From assembly GCA_944380545.1 (NCBI GenBank), contig CALWHV010000007.1:328116-392115 (forward strand): a stretch of DNA of 64,000 nucleotides. Reading direction: 5' to 3'. Under the pieces are notes generated by a model, which saw nothing but the letters and a program-made list of their open reading frames with translations, was not told where the DNA came from and ran no database searches. The stretch comes from an uncultured Eubacterium sp. GTDB lineage: Bacteria > Bacillota > Clostridia > Oscillospirales > Acutalibacteraceae. This document shows, piece by piece, positions 54,320-62,966 of the stretch. Within the stretch, counting starts at the first letter, position 1; each line of letters begins with the position of its first letter. The translations under genes and the position numbers were made by a program.

Positions 54320-55696
54320 ATGAAATGCGCGATCATCCTTGCCGGAGGCAAGGGAACAAGAATGAAGAGCGATATGCCGAAGGTTATGTGCAAGGTGCTT
54401 TTTGAGCCGATGCTTTATTATGTGATAAAGGCGGTTAAGGAGGCAGGGTGCGAGGAAGTGTGCGTTATCACCGGCTACAAGCACGAGATAGTTGAGGAAT
54501 ATCTGCCGAAGGGCGTTGAGCACGCGCTTCAGCAGCCGCAGCTCGGCACCGGCCACGCCGTTATGTGCGCGCGCGACTTTATTGAGCGCCACCGCGGCGA
54601 CGATATTCTTATCTTAAACGGCGACGGGCCGCTGATGGACGCCGGCACGATAAACGCCGCCTACGATTACCACAAGAAAAACGAAAACGCGATAACGCTT
54701 ATATCCGCCATTGTTGAGGACACGAACGGTATAGGCCATGTTAAGCGCGACGAAAACGGCAGGCTGCTTTGCATAGTGGAGCACAAGGACGCCGATGAAG
54801 AGGAAAAAAAGATAAACGAATCAAACGCCGGCACCTACTGGTTCGGCGGAGAGGATCTGCTTTTTGCGCTTGACAGGATAACGAACAACAACGCGCAAAA
54901 CGAATACTACCTGACGGACAGCCTTGCGATACTGCTGGGCGACGGCAGAAACGGCGGCGCCTATGTTTGCGAAAACAACGAGGCCGTGCTGGGCGCGAAC
55001 GACAGAAAGCAGCTCAATATCCTGAACACGATAATGCGCCGCAACATAAACGAGCGCCATATGGAAAACGGCGTGGACATCCCCTGCACGGACGGGGTTA
55101 TGATAGGCGACCGCGTTTCGATAGGCAACGGCACAACGGTGCTGCCCGGCACGATAATCACGGGAAACACCGTTATAGGCGAAAACTGCATTATAGGGCC
55201 CAACAGCTATATCAAGGATTCGTCCGTGGGCAGCGGCGTTGAGCTCAACAACACCCAGGTTACGGACAGCGAGATACGAAACGGCGCGGACTGCGGCCCG
55301 TTCGTGCGCATAAGGGCAAACAGCGTTGTGGGCAGGAATGTGCATATAGGCAATTTTGTGGAGATCAAAAATTCCACGCTGGGCGAGGGCACGAAATGCG
55401 CCCACCTGACCTATGTGGGCGACAGCGATGTGGGCAGCGGCGTCAATTTCGGCTGCGGCACCGTTACCGTTAATTACGACGGCAAAAACAAGCACCGCTG
55501 CAAGATAGGAGACGGCGCTTTCATAGGCTGCAACACAAATCTGATAGCCCCCGTGGAGATAGGCGAAGGGGCGTTTACCGCCGCCGGCTCAACCATAACT
55601 AACGATGTGCCGGACGGCGCGCTCTCAATAGCCCGCGCTCGCCAGGAAAACAAAGAGGGCTGGGTGGAAAAGAAAAAGCCGTACAAAAATATGTGA
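54320..55696 (+). CDS. glmU: Bifunctional GlcN-1-P acetyltransferase / UDP-GlcNAc pyrophosphorylase
   Basis: A 458-residue GlmU that makes UDP-GlcNAc for peptidoglycan. The N-terminal pyrophosphorylase half begins with ILAGGKGTRMKSDMPK, has the QPQLGTGHAV loop and the metal Asp in LNGDGPL. The C-terminal half is a left-handed beta helix of hexapeptide repeats (IGDRVSIGNGTTVLPG onward) with the acetyltransferase His in TKCAHLTYVGDS and the NYDGKNKH loop. AAAAGAGG precedes the ATG. The following gene begins 18 bases later. Confidence 0.97.
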   Translation: MKCAIILAGGKGTRMKSDMPKVMCKVLFEPMLYYVIKAVKEAGCEEVCVITGYKHEIVEEYLPKGVEHALQQPQLGTGHAVMCARDFIERHRGDDILILNGDGPLMDAGTINAAYDYHKKNENAITLISAIVEDTNGIGHVKRDENGRLLCIVEHKDADEEEKKINESNAGTYWFGGEDLLFALDRITNNNAQNEYYLTDSLAILLGDGRNGGAYVCENNEAVLGANDRKQLNILNTIMRRNINERHMENGVDIPCTDGVMIGDRVSIGNGTTVLPGTIITGNTVIGENCIIGPNSYIKDSSVGSGVELNNTQVTDSEIRNGADCGPFVRIRANSVVGRNVHIGNFVEIKNSTLGEGTKCAHLTYVGDSDVGSGVNFGCGTVTVNYDGKNKHRCKIGDGAFIGCNTNLIAPVEIGEGAFTAAGSTITNDVPDGALSIARARQENKEGWVEKKKPYKNM

Positions 55697-55714
55697 CGCC
55701 TGCGGGGTGACGAT

Positions 55715-56629
55715 ATGAAGCTTTGGAAAAAAGCGGCGCTCGGCATTGCCGGAGCCGCGCTTGCGGGAGCGGTCGCCTTCGGCGCGGTTTTCGCGTGGTA
55801 TTATCCGCATTACCTCAACAAAAAAACGCCCGTAAAAATAGAGCGCCGAAGCGCCGAGGGAGATGTGCGGGCGGTAAGCTGCAACCTCAGGTGCCTCAAC
55901 CCCTCCGACCTCGGCAAAAAAAGCTGGTTCTACCGCGCCGACCTTCTTGTGAAGGGGCTTGCAGACGCCGCGCCCGATGTTATCGGCTTTCAGGAGGCTA
56001 CAGCCGAGCAGTACTCCTATCTGTGCGATGTGCTTGAGGGCTACGACAGCGTTATGACCTTCAGAGACGACACGGCGTATAAAGAGGCGTGCCCCGTTTT
56101 TTACCGCGCTGACAGGTATGAGCTTTTGGATTCCGGCTCTTTCTGGCTCTCGGACACGCCCGATGTGATGAGCAAGGGCTGGGACGCGGCGTGCTACCGC
56201 ATATGCAGCTTCGTTATTTTGAGCGACAGGGAAACGGGTGCGCGCTTTGCGGTCTACAACACGCATCTTGACCATATCAGCGACACGGCGCGCATAAACG
56301 GCATAAATGTGGTGCTTGAAAAGATACGCGAATCCGGCGACATACCGAGCGTGCTTATGGGGGACATGAACGCCGAGGAGGATTCGCCCACCTATAAGGC
56401 GGCGCGCGAGAGCTTTCTTGACGCCAAATACGAAACGCAAAACAGCGTTTCCGGCGCCACCTACCAAAACTGGGGCGCGGAGCTTGACAACAACTGCATA
56501 GATTACATATTCATCTCGCAGTCGGGCTTTGAGGTGAACAGCTTCAGTGTGCTTTCCGAAACGCAGGACGGCGTTTACACGAGCGACCACTTCCCCATTC
56601 TTACCGAGCTTCACCTTACGGAGCAATAA
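55715..56629 (+). CDS. Endonuclease/exonuclease/phosphatase (EEP) family membrane-anchored protein
   Basis: A 304-residue EEP superfamily phosphodiesterase. One N-terminal membrane helix (residues ~8-30) leads to the catalytic domain: NLRCLNPSD, IGFQEATAEQY with the metal Glu, YNTHLDHIS, LMGDMNAEE and the terminal TSDHFPIL with the Asp-His pair. It lacks sphingomyelinase or DNase specific features, so the substrate (nucleic acid, phosphoinositide or sugar phosphate) is unknown; the anchor places it outside the cell. It may share the glmU transcript. Confidence 0.88.
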   Translation: MKLWKKAALGIAGAALAGAVAFGAVFAWYYPHYLNKKTPVKIERRSAEGDVRAVSCNLRCLNPSDLGKKSWFYRADLLVKGLADAAPDVIGFQEATAEQYSYLCDVLEGYDSVMTFRDDTAYKEACPVFYRADRYELLDSGSFWLSDTPDVMSKGWDAACYRICSFVILSDRETGARFAVYNTHLDHISDTARINGINVVLEKIRESGDIPSVLMGDMNAEEDSPTYKAARESFLDAKYETQNSVSGATYQNWGAELDNNCIDYIFISQSGFEVNSFSVLSETQDGVYTSDHFPILTELHLTEQ

Positions 56630-56640
56630 TACGGAAAATC

Positions 56641-56682
56641 AAAAAGACCGAGGAGGCCGTGCGGCTTCTTCGGTCTTTTTTC
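56641..56682 (+). terminator. Terminator after EEP gene
   Basis: AAAAAGACCGA (56641-56651) pairs with TCGGTCTTTTT (56670-56680). Confidence 0.85.
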
Positions 56683-56696
56683 GGCGACTTTTTGCG

Positions 56697-56915
56697 GTCC
56701 CGTCAGGGTCCCCGAAAAGCGGCAGCTAAAAAAGCCGCGTAGGGGCGGCTATCAGCCGCCCGTATGTAGTGAGCAATCGGCGAAACGGCGCTTCTTAGCG
56801 GTCCGCAGATTGCGGACCCTACGCGGTGTTTAATAAAATAACACATTTTTCATTCGGCGGTTGCGAACGAAATGGTATGAATTTCGACGAAGCGGACCCT
56901 GCGCGGGATTATAAG
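56697..56915. repeat. Composite dispersed repeat A, copy 6
   Basis: Between the convergent EEP and sortase genes. Contains AGGGTCCCCGAAAAGCGGC, GTAGGGGCGGCTATCAGCCG, GGTCCGCAGATTGCGGACC, the AAATAACACATT block, and AATGGTATGAATTTCGACGA. Confidence 0.8.
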
Positions 56916-56929
56916 AGCTCGCGCTTTTG

Positions 56930-57829
56930 TCAGTTGAGCGAAAGGGTGTCGAGCGGGTACCATTTTTCATCCGCGGCGTAGGGATTTTCGCGCTTTTTAA
57001 GGTCGTACCAGATCTGAGGATACTTGGGGCTATCGTTTTCGCGCGCGGCGGAGACATCTACGCTTTCGCTCTCGCCGGGGCGCACCATTCGCGCCACTAT
57101 CACTATGCGGCAGTCCGCGCGGTAGGAATCCGTATCCACCTCTCTGGTGCAGGTGGAAAGGGTGAGCAGCTTATCCCCCTCGCGCACATCCACGCCGGTG
57201 CGATAGAGCGTGCGCTTTTCAAGCTCCTGCATATAGCCGTCGTAATTCGCGCCGCTCATATCGGGATAAACATAGTTGAAAACATAGCCGTTATCCTCGT
57301 CCGGGTCGGCGGTGGTGATGAAAACGGCAAATATCTTCCACTTGTGCATCTCGGTGCGGGTGTTGTATTCGATCACGGGATGCTCGCGGTAATATTCTAT
57401 ATCGGAATACTGCGGCAGCTGGGAAAACACCGTTTCATCAAGCCAGTTGTGGCCGTGGATGACCGTGTTTGAATACTCAAGCTGCGCGCTGCTGTTCATA
57501 TCCATAAAGATGGTGCCGCGCGATTCATACTCCCGTTCAAAATTGTGGCGCAGGTAATAATCGTTGTCGCTCCCCTGCACAACGGGGTAATCCACATTGG
57601 TGCCGTCTATCTTTATCCAGCCCACGAAATCGTTGTTTTTTTCGTAATACTCCTGATAAACCGCTGGCACCGTGGTGGTTTCGCCCTGCGCCGGAGTGTG
57701 GGTGGTGGTTTCGGGCGTGTTTTTGCCTATATAGCCGCCGCTGTAAAGGAAGAACACAGCTACAGCCGCGGCGGTAACGAGCGCGGCAGTCGCGGCGATC
57801 GCCAGCGCCTTGATGTTTTTTCTGCTCAT
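56930..57829 (-). CDS. srtB: Class B sortase
   Basis: A 299-residue sortase with one N-terminal membrane helix (~residues 5-27) and a class B catalytic domain. Catalytic His is in VIHGHNWLDETVFS, Cys in LLTLSTCTREVD and Arg in YRADCRIVIVAR. The extra helical N-terminal part of the catalytic domain (NNDFVGWIKIDGTNVDYPVVQ) matches SrtB of Clostridia. Sortase B anchors surface proteins or pili to peptidoglycan; no gene with an NPQTN/NPKTG-like sorting motif and no pilin is visible nearby. Start at 57829 has GGGGAG upstream and overlaps pncB by 4 bases. Confidence 0.9.
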   Translation of the reverse strand: MSRKNIKALAIAATAALVTAAAVAVFFLYSGGYIGKNTPETTTHTPAQGETTTVPAVYQEYYEKNNDFVGWIKIDGTNVDYPVVQGSDNDYYLRHNFEREYESRGTIFMDMNSSAQLEYSNTVIHGHNWLDETVFSQLPQYSDIEYYREHPVIEYNTRTEMHKWKIFAVFITTADPDEDNGYVFNYVYPDMSGANYDGYMQELEKRTLYRTGVDVREGDKLLTLSTCTREVDTDSYRADCRIVIVARMVRPGESESVDVSAARENDSPKYPQIWYDLKKRENPYAADEKWYPLDTLSLN

Positions 57830-59271
57830 TTCTCTCCCCTGCAAAGCTTTAACAGCCTGCGCTTTTCGTTCCACAGCCGCTCGGAAAGGTCAACATAATA
57901 GGTGTGCGGATTTTCAAAGCGCTTGACCTCGTCCCAAAGCGTTTCAACCTGCGAAGCGCAGTATGCCCTTATGTCGTCCAGCGCGGGCAGCTCCAGAATC
58001 TGCTCGCCGTTTTTGAACACCTGCACCTGAAGATCGCGCACGGTGAAATCGGTGAGCGTTTTTGTTTTCCATACGGCGTTCTGGTCAAAAATGGTGTGCG
58101 GCTCGGCCTCGTCTATAACCTCGTCGCGCAGGCAAAGCTCGTCCGCCAGCGCCTTGCCGCTCTCGCGGTCGTAAAATCTGTAAAGCCGCTTGAAATGCGG
58201 ATTCGTTATCTTGGCGGTGTTTTCGCTTATCTTGATTTTAGGAACGATATTGCCGTTTTCGTCCTCAACGGCGGCAAGCTTGTAGACCCCGCCGAACACG
58301 GGCGAGCTTTTTGCCGTGATAAGCCTTTCGCCCACGCCGAAGGTGTCTATCTCCGCGCCCTGCATCATAAGATCGCGGATAAGATATTCGTCCAGCGCGT
58401 TTGATGCCGTTATCCTGCAGCAGGAGAGCCCCGCCTCGTCAAGCATCCTGCGCGCCTTTTTTGAAAGATAGGATATGTCGCCCGAATCAAGGCGGATGGC
58501 AAAATCCGTTATGCCCTGCGGCAAAAGGATGTTTTTAAACGCCTTTATGGCGTTCGGCACGCCGCTTTTGAGCGTATTGTAGGTGTCCACCAGCAGGGTG
58601 GCGCTGTGCGGATACAGACGGCAGTACGCCTCAAACGCCTCGTATTCACAATCAAACATCTGCACCCAGGAATGAGCCATGGTGCCGCCCGCCGGCACGC
58701 CGTAAAGCTCATCGCTCAAGGTGCAGGCAGTTCCGGCGCAGCCGCCTATATACGCCGCCCTCGCGCCCAGCACGGCGCCGTCCGCCCCCTGCGCCCTGCG
58801 CGAGCCGAACTCAAGCACCGCCCTGCCCTGCGCCGCGCGCACTATTCTGTTTGCCTTAGTGGCTATGAGCGACTGGTGGTTTATCTGAAGCAGCAGATAT
58901 GTTTCTATAAGCTGCGCCTCTATCGCCGGCGCGCGCACGGTGATAACAGGCTCGTAAGGGAACACGGGAGTGCCCTCCGGCACGGCATAGATGTCGCCCG
59001 TGAAGCGAAAATCCCCCAGATACTCAAGAAAATCCTCGCTGAATATTTTTTTGGAGCGCAGATAAGCTATATCCTCTTTTGAAAAATGAAGGTTTTTGAT
59101 GTAATCCGCTATCTGCTCAAGCCCCGCGGCTATCGCAAAGCCGCCGCCGTCCGGCACGGAGCGGAAAAACACATCAAAATATGCGTTTCGGCGGTGAAGC
59201 CCCGTTTTGAAATAGCCGCCCGCCATCGTAAGCTCATAAAAATCGCAAAGCATCGTAAGATTGCTCATCAT
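57826..59271 (-). CDS. pncB: Nicotinate phosphoribosyltransferase
   Basis: A 481-residue enzyme converting nicotinic acid plus PRPP to nicotinate mononucleotide in NAD salvage. The N terminus MCDFYELTM-like stretch (LCDFYELTMAGGYF), the RGAQGADGAVLGARA segment, GTMAHSWVQMFDCEYEAF and the PRPP-loop-like LDSGDISYLSKKAR are present. It overlaps the hydrolase upstream by four bases and the sortase downstream by four, so the three genes form one tight operon with a common transcript. Confidence 0.95.
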   Translation of the reverse strand: MMSNLTMLCDFYELTMAGGYFKTGLHRRNAYFDVFFRSVPDGGGFAIAAGLEQIADYIKNLHFSKEDIAYLRSKKIFSEDFLEYLGDFRFTGDIYAVPEGTPVFPYEPVITVRAPAIEAQLIETYLLLQINHQSLIATKANRIVRAAQGRAVLEFGSRRAQGADGAVLGARAAYIGGCAGTACTLSDELYGVPAGGTMAHSWVQMFDCEYEAFEAYCRLYPHSATLLVDTYNTLKSGVPNAIKAFKNILLPQGITDFAIRLDSGDISYLSKKARRMLDEAGLSCCRITASNALDEYLIRDLMMQGAEIDTFGVGERLITAKSSPVFGGVYKLAAVEDENGNIVPKIKISENTAKITNPHFKRLYRFYDRESGKALADELCLRDEVIDEAEPHTIFDQNAVWKTKTLTDFTVRDLQVQVFKNGEQILELPALDDIRAYCASQVETLWDEVKRFENPHTYYVDLSERLWNEKRRLLKLCRGEK

Positions 59272-59807
59272 TCCGCCGCCTTTCTGTTAATGACATCAAC
59301 CTGTATGCCGGAAAGCACATTGAGCGCCGCCTCGTTTAGCGCCGTATCCGCCGAGGAGGTGCAAAGCGCGTCAACTATGACCTGCGCCTGCGGCAGCGCC
59401 GTTTTGGCAAGCACGGCGTTTGAAAGCACGCAGATATTGCTGACAAGCCCGCAGAGCTCCACGCGCTCAAAGCCCGCCGTTTTCAGATATTCATAAAGCG
59501 CGTCCGAGCCGAAAGCGCCCTTTTCAAATATTTTATCCCCCTGCCGCACGGCTTTTGCCGTTTCGCCGTAAAGCGAATGCCCCTCGGTGCCCTTGATGCA
59601 GTGCTCAACGGGCAGCCGCCTGCCCTCCTGCGTTTCAAGATAATCCGCAGAATGGGTGTCAAGGGTAAATATGACCTCGCCGCCCTCGGCGCGCGCAGCC
59701 GCGATCTTTTCGCATATGCGCCCGTCAAGCTCCCGCGCGGCGGGAAAGCCCAGCGAACCGCACACAAAATCATTTTGAAAATCCACAACTATCAAACAGC
59801 TTTTCAT
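59268..59807 (-). CDS. Isochorismatase-family hydrolase, nicotinamidase-like
   Basis: A 179-residue cysteine hydrolase. The catalytic triad is visible: Asp in IVVDFQNDF (residue 9), a Lys in the HCIKGTEG region and nucleophile Cys in GLVSNICVLS; the metal-binding DTHSADY occupies the place of the DxH motif of PncA. Placement directly upstream of pncB makes a nicotinamidase (deamidating nicotinamide to nicotinate) the most likely role, though the motif spacing is not identical to PncA, so I leave the symbol empty. Start at 59807 follows GGGAGG. Confidence 0.85.
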   Translation of the reverse strand: MKSCLIVVDFQNDFVCGSLGFPAARELDGRICEKIAAARAEGGEVIFTLDTHSADYLETQEGRRLPVEHCIKGTEGHSLYGETAKAVRQGDKIFEKGAFGSDALYEYLKTAGFERVELCGLVSNICVLSNAVLAKTALPQAQVIVDALCTSSADTALNEAALNVLSGIQVDVINRKAAE

Positions 59808-59913
59808 AACAGCCTCCCAAAGCGCAATGTGCCGAAACGGCACGGGCAGCTTTTCACATTTTCGCCCTTGACGGGCGCAGGCCTTATCTGCAATCCTGCA
59901 AAACGGCAATAAT

Positions 59914-59942
59914 ATAATACCCTTAAACGCCGCTTTTTGCAA
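59914..59942 (-). promoter_or_regulatory. Promoter of the nicotinamidase-pncB-sortase operon
   Basis: On the minus strand TTGCAA (59937-59942) and TATTAT (59914-59919), 17-base spacer. Confidence 0.55.
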
Positions 59943-59954
59943 GTGCCGTTGTGC

Positions 59955-59983
59955 TTGACAAACCGCGCGGCTTATATTATTAT
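59955..59983 (+). promoter_or_regulatory. tRNA-Pro promoter
   Basis: TTGACA (59955-59960) and TATTAT (59978-59983), 17-base spacer, ~100 bases before the tRNA. Confidence 0.7.
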
Positions 59984-60082
59984 ATTTCTTGCAGCCGGCG
60001 GGCTCAAATGTAAAGATACCGCAGCTTGCAAACAGCTCCGCTTGCAGAGGAGTCAAATACACAAATCATTAAAATCAAATAT

Positions 60083-60158
60083 CGGGGTGTAGCGCAGTTG
60101 GCAGCGCGCCTGCTTTGGGAGCAGGATGTCGCAGGTTCAAATCCTGTCACTCCGACCA
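60083..60158 (+). tRNA. tRNA-Pro (anticodon TGG)
   Basis: Complete cloverleaf with encoded CCA: acceptor CGGGGTG/CACTCCG, anticodon arm CCTGC-TTTGGGA-GCAGG giving TGG, T arm GCAGG-TTCAAAT-CCTGT with usual G-T wobble. The reverse complement can be read as a well-known false protein (VTGFEPATS). Confidence 0.97.
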
Positions 60159-60160
60159 AG

Positions 60161-60193
60161 TCAAAAAGGAACGCCCAAGCGTTCCTTTTTGAC
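60161..60193 (+). terminator. tRNA-Pro terminator
   Basis: GTCAAAAAGGAACGC pairs with GCGTTCCTTTTTGAC around a short loop. A near-identical hairpin closes the element at 60472-60498. Confidence 0.85.
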
Positions 60194-60426
60194 TGTCGAT
60201 AAAGTCGGCTGGAACGCGCGAAGATGATTTTTAAAAAACATTTCATTTTCCGTCAAAAACTATTTTGTTGAACAGCCGCCTTGTTTTCTAATTGGCAAAA
60301 AGAAAGAACACCGCACGGTTGTGCGGTGTTCGCGCTTTCCGCCTTTCGCTCGGGGGCAGTACCGTTGTACGGCACCCCTCGCGAAAAACGAAATCCAGCT
60401 CGATTTCTCGACAGCCTGTCAGCGTG
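60193..60426 (+). repeat. Structured repeat B, copy 2
   Basis: The plus-strand partner of 51140-51370. Order: CTGTCGATAAAGTCGGCTGG, CGCGCGAAGATGATTT, ATTTTGTTGAACAG, hairpin AACACCGCAC-ggtt-GTGCGGTGTT, stem TTTCGC..GCGAAA with GGGGCAGTACCG and CGGCACCCC, then CTCGATTTCTCGACAG and CAGCGTG. Confidence 0.85.
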
Positions 60427-60440
60427 TCGGGAAACGCCTT
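60296..60440 (-). ncRNA. Candidate structured RNA, copy 2 (minus strand)
   Basis: Read on the minus strand this copy ends, as copy 1 does on the plus strand, with the hairpin AACACCGCAC / GTGCGGTGTT followed by a T-rich TTCTTTCTTTTT tail. Relative to copy 1 two base pairs of the stem have changed in a compensatory way (TG/CA to CA/TG). Promoter not seen. Confidence 0.4.
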
Positions 60441-60471
60441 TTATTGAAATTTAACATTTTTCGACACGCTG

Positions 60472-60498
60472 AAAGGAACGCCGAAGCGTTCCTTTTTT
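60472..60498 (+). terminator. Second GGAACGC hairpin
   Basis: AAGGAACGC pairs with GCGTTCCTT, followed by TTTT; twin of the tRNA-Pro terminator. Between 60427 and 60471 an inverted pair CAGCGTGTCG / CGACACGCTG is also present. Confidence 0.7.
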
Positions 60499-60519
60499 GC
60501 GTTTATGAGGGATGCGGCT

Positions 60520-61206
60520 TTATTCCTCCGCCGCCTTATTGACGCAGGCTATCGCATTAAGGCTGCGGGGATAGCCGATATACGGCAGGCACTGGGAAAC
60601 GACGCTCAGCAGAAAATCCTTATCGTTTCCCATATTCATATTCCCTTTGGCATGGGCGGTAAGCTGAGGCTCGCAGCCGCCCTGCGCCGCAAGAAAGCAG
60701 AATGTGATAAGCTCGCGCTCGGCAAGTGTAAGCCCTTTTCGTGTATAGTAATCCCCAAAGCAGTTTGCCGCAAGCCAGCGGTTGATGTGCCCCGCTTTCC
60801 ACGCCTCTTTCAAATGCTCGCCGAAGATTTCCGCCTGAGCTTCAACGCCTTTTTCAAGCCTGTTTTCAAGAGTTGTCGTCGCCTGAGCGGGGAGCGGCAG
60901 CTCTATGCCTTTTTGCGAAAAAATCTCGTTTGTGCGGCTTAAAAACGGCAGCATCCTGCCGCAGCCGAGATAAGCGGCTGACTGACACACGATTTCCTTT
61001 ATCATCACCGGCGTAACGCCGCCGTCAAGCGCTTTCGGCAGCATTTCTCCGTATGCGTCCGCGCCGCCGCAGCCGATAAGAGCCGCTAAGATTGCCATAT
61101 AGCGTGTTTTTTCCGGAAGCTGCCGGCCCTCTTCGTTCGGCACTTCTTGAAAAGCGAAATATTCAAAACGCTGCGCAAATTCGGGGTCTGTTTTGTGCAA
61201 GTCCAT
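60520..61206 (-). CDS. Carboxymuconolactone decarboxylase (CMD/AhpD) family protein
   Basis: A 228-residue protein with two CMD domains. Domain 1 has YMAILAALIGCGGADAY with KEIVCQSAAYLGCGRML; domain 2 has REL-ITFCFLAAQGGCEPQL with a downstream TAHAKGN, the CxxC/H active-site region of AhpD-like proteins. Such proteins act in peroxide reduction or lactone decarboxylation. It begins 15 bases after the stop of the aldo/keto reductase, so it is last in a three-gene minus-strand operon. Confidence 0.9.
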   Translation of the reverse strand: MDLHKTDPEFAQRFEYFAFQEVPNEEGRQLPEKTRYMAILAALIGCGGADAYGEMLPKALDGGVTPVMIKEIVCQSAAYLGCGRMLPFLSRTNEIFSQKGIELPLPAQATTTLENRLEKGVEAQAEIFGEHLKEAWKAGHINRWLAANCFGDYYTRKGLTLAERELITFCFLAAQGGCEPQLTAHAKGNMNMGNDKDFLLSVVSQCLPYIGYPRSLNAIACVNKAAEE

Positions 61207-61221
61207 TTTTCAGTTCTCCTT

Positions 61222-62259
61222 TCAGATTCCTTGATTTCCGGCAGACCATACATGCTGTTCCTTTGCTGTTTCCGGCGTATTCTGCGCCATAACGCCCACC
61301 AAATTGTGAGGAACATAGGGCTCCTCTAAATAAGCGATTTCGTCATTGTTTAATGCCAGCTCCGTTGCTTTTGCCGCACCCTCAATGTGATGAAGCTTCG
61401 TTGCGCCCACAACAGGAGCGGCAGCCTTTGTTAAGAGCCACGCAAGGGAGATCTCCGTCATAGACACGCCATGCCTGTCGGCAAGCTCGGCAACACGGTC
61501 GATAATAACGCCGTCCTGCTCGGCGGTAGAGTCGTATTTCAAACGCGCATAGCTGTCCTCCCGCAAACGCTTTGAGGTTTCGCCGGGGCGTTTGGACAGC
61601 CGCCCGCCCGCAAGGGCGCTGTACGGGGTCATCGCAATATGATCCTCCCGGCACAGCTTTGCCATTTCCCGCTCTTCCTCACGGAAGATCAGGTTATAAT
61701 GCCCCTGCACCGAAATGAATTTTGCAAAGCCCTCCCGCTCGGCAAGGGCGTTAGCTTTGGCAAGCTGGTACGCAAAGCAGTTAGAGATACCGATATATCG
61801 TACCTTGCCTGCTTTTACGGCTTTGTTCAGCCCTTCCATAATGTCATACAGCGGAGCGGCGTAGTCCCACATATGGTAAATGTATAAATCCACATAATCC
61901 ATACCGAGATTTTCAAGGCTTTTGTCCAGCATTTTTTCAATGTGCCGCTGCCCCGTGACGCCCGCTTCGATTTCCGCCGCCGTGCGCGGCAGGAATTTTG
62001 TTGCGATCACGACATCCTCACGCTTTGCAAAATCCCTGATCGCCCTGCCGAGATATTGCTCGCTTGTGCCGCTTTGATAGGCGATTGCCGTATCAAAGAA
62101 ATTTACGCCCAGCTCCAAGCCTCTTTTTATGATTTCACGGGACTTTTCTTCGTTCACCGTCCAGGTATGCTGCCCGTTTTGTGCGTCGCCGAAGCCCATA
62201 CAGCCCATACAGATACGGGATACCTGCAAATCGGAATTCCCTAATTTTGTATATTCCAT
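61222..62259 (-). CDS. Aldo/keto reductase
   Basis: A 345-residue NADPH-dependent oxidoreductase of the AKR superfamily. Catalytic tetrad: Asp and Tyr in NFFDTAIAYQSGTSE, Lys in VVIATKFLPR, His in LYIYHMWDY; the cofactor-binding ISNCFAYQL and TPYSALAGGRLS segments follow. The layout matches the YhdN/PdxI-like oxidoreductases that are often clustered with cupin and CMD genes in Clostridia and Bacteroides. It lies 12 bases after the cupin gene. Confidence 0.93.
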   Translation of the reverse strand: MEYTKLGNSDLQVSRICMGCMGFGDAQNGQHTWTVNEEKSREIIKRGLELGVNFFDTAIAYQSGTSEQYLGRAIRDFAKREDVVIATKFLPRTAAEIEAGVTGQRHIEKMLDKSLENLGMDYVDLYIYHMWDYAAPLYDIMEGLNKAVKAGKVRYIGISNCFAYQLAKANALAEREGFAKFISVQGHYNLIFREEEREMAKLCREDHIAMTPYSALAGGRLSKRPGETSKRLREDSYARLKYDSTAEQDGVIIDRVAELADRHGVSMTEISLAWLLTKAAAPVVGATKLHHIEGAAKATELALNNDEIAYLEEPYVPHNLVGVMAQNTPETAKEQHVWSAGNQGI

Positions 62260-62271
62260 AACCCTCGCCCC

Positions 62272-62709
62272 TTATTCAAGACAGCCGTATTCTTCGTCGC
62301 TCACCGGCTCGCACCATTCGTTGGAAGTCTGTTCTCCCGGCACTTCCAAAGCGATGTGTGAAAACCAGCTGTCCTTTTTTGCACCGTGCCAGTGCTTCAC
62401 TTCAGGCGGTATGGTGATAACCATACCCGGCTTCAAGCTGACAGCCTCTTTGCCTTTTTCCTGATACCAGCCCTCGCCTGCGGTGCAGATAAGGATTTGC
62501 CCGCCGCCGCTTTCGGCGTGATGGATATGCCAGTTGTTGCGGCAGCCCGGCTCAAAGGTTACATTAGCCAAAAACACCGCTGTTTCTTTCGGGTTTGTCA
62601 GGGGATTCAAAAAGGAATCCCCGATGAAATATTGTGCAAAGGCTTCGTTGAAGCTGCCTTTTCCGAAAATATTTGCCTTTTCAAATTCTTCATAAGATAA
62701 ATACTTCAT
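62272..62709 (-). CDS. Cupin domain protein
   Basis: A 145-residue single-domain cupin. Cupin motif 1 is NNWHIHHAESGGGQILICTAGEG with metal-binding His and Glu-like residues, motif 2 is PGMVITIPPEVKHWHGA with the second histidine. It resembles the (R)-mandelonitrile-lyase-like/CMD-associated cupins. It starts a three-gene operon with the reductase and CMD protein; possible role in quinone or lactone metabolism, not established. Confidence 0.92.
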   Translation of the reverse strand: MKYLSYEEFEKANIFGKGSFNEAFAQYFIGDSFLNPLTNPKETAVFLANVTFEPGCRNNWHIHHAESGGGQILICTAGEGWYQEKGKEAVSLKPGMVITIPPEVKHWHGAKKDSWFSHIALEVPGEQTSNEWCEPVSDEEYGCLE

Positions 62710-62737
62710 TTTTACCCTCCGTTTGCAAGCCCCGGCT

Positions 62738-62800
62738 TTAGTATTCGCGCAAAATTTTAATCGGGATATTATATTTTTTGCTCGCTTCGTGAATCGTCAT
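62738..62800 (-). pseudogene. Truncated MerR-like helix-turn-helix fragment (20 codons)
   Basis: With AAGGAG upstream, an ATG opens a frame coding MTIHEASKKYNIPIKILREY and then stops. It is the start of a MerR-family-like helix-turn-helix (usually followed by the E-x-x-G-L part), so the gene is cut after the first DNA-binding helix. It precedes the cupin gene by 28 bases and may be what remains of the operon regulator. Confidence 0.55.
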
Positions 62801-62885
62801 TCTGCGCTCCTTGCCTAAAAATAAACAAAGGCGCTCCTTTCGGAACACCTTTATTATAAACGGAATTTTTTGAAATGTCTAATAC

Positions 62886-62966
62886 TTATAATTTATCGGC
62901 TGATATGCCTTTTATGTATTTCTTTGCAAAATCAATAAACGCCCTTGCCGCGGCGGAAGAAATGCC
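62886..62966 (-). pseudogene. LysR-family regulator C-terminal remnant
   Basis: Minus-strand reading gives ISSAAARAFIDFAKKYIKG and a short tail before a stop, the typical end of a LysR-type regulator, with no 5' portion: the frame runs into the terminator of the next gene. LysR genes often stand divergent from such CMD/AKR/cupin operons, so this looks like a deletion scar. Confidence 0.55.

Noticed and set aside
60004..60246. Minus-strand ORF with the VTGFEPATS phrase over the tRNA-Pro gene
   Set aside because: This is the well-known false translation of the reverse complement of tRNA-Pro; no protein gene is supported.
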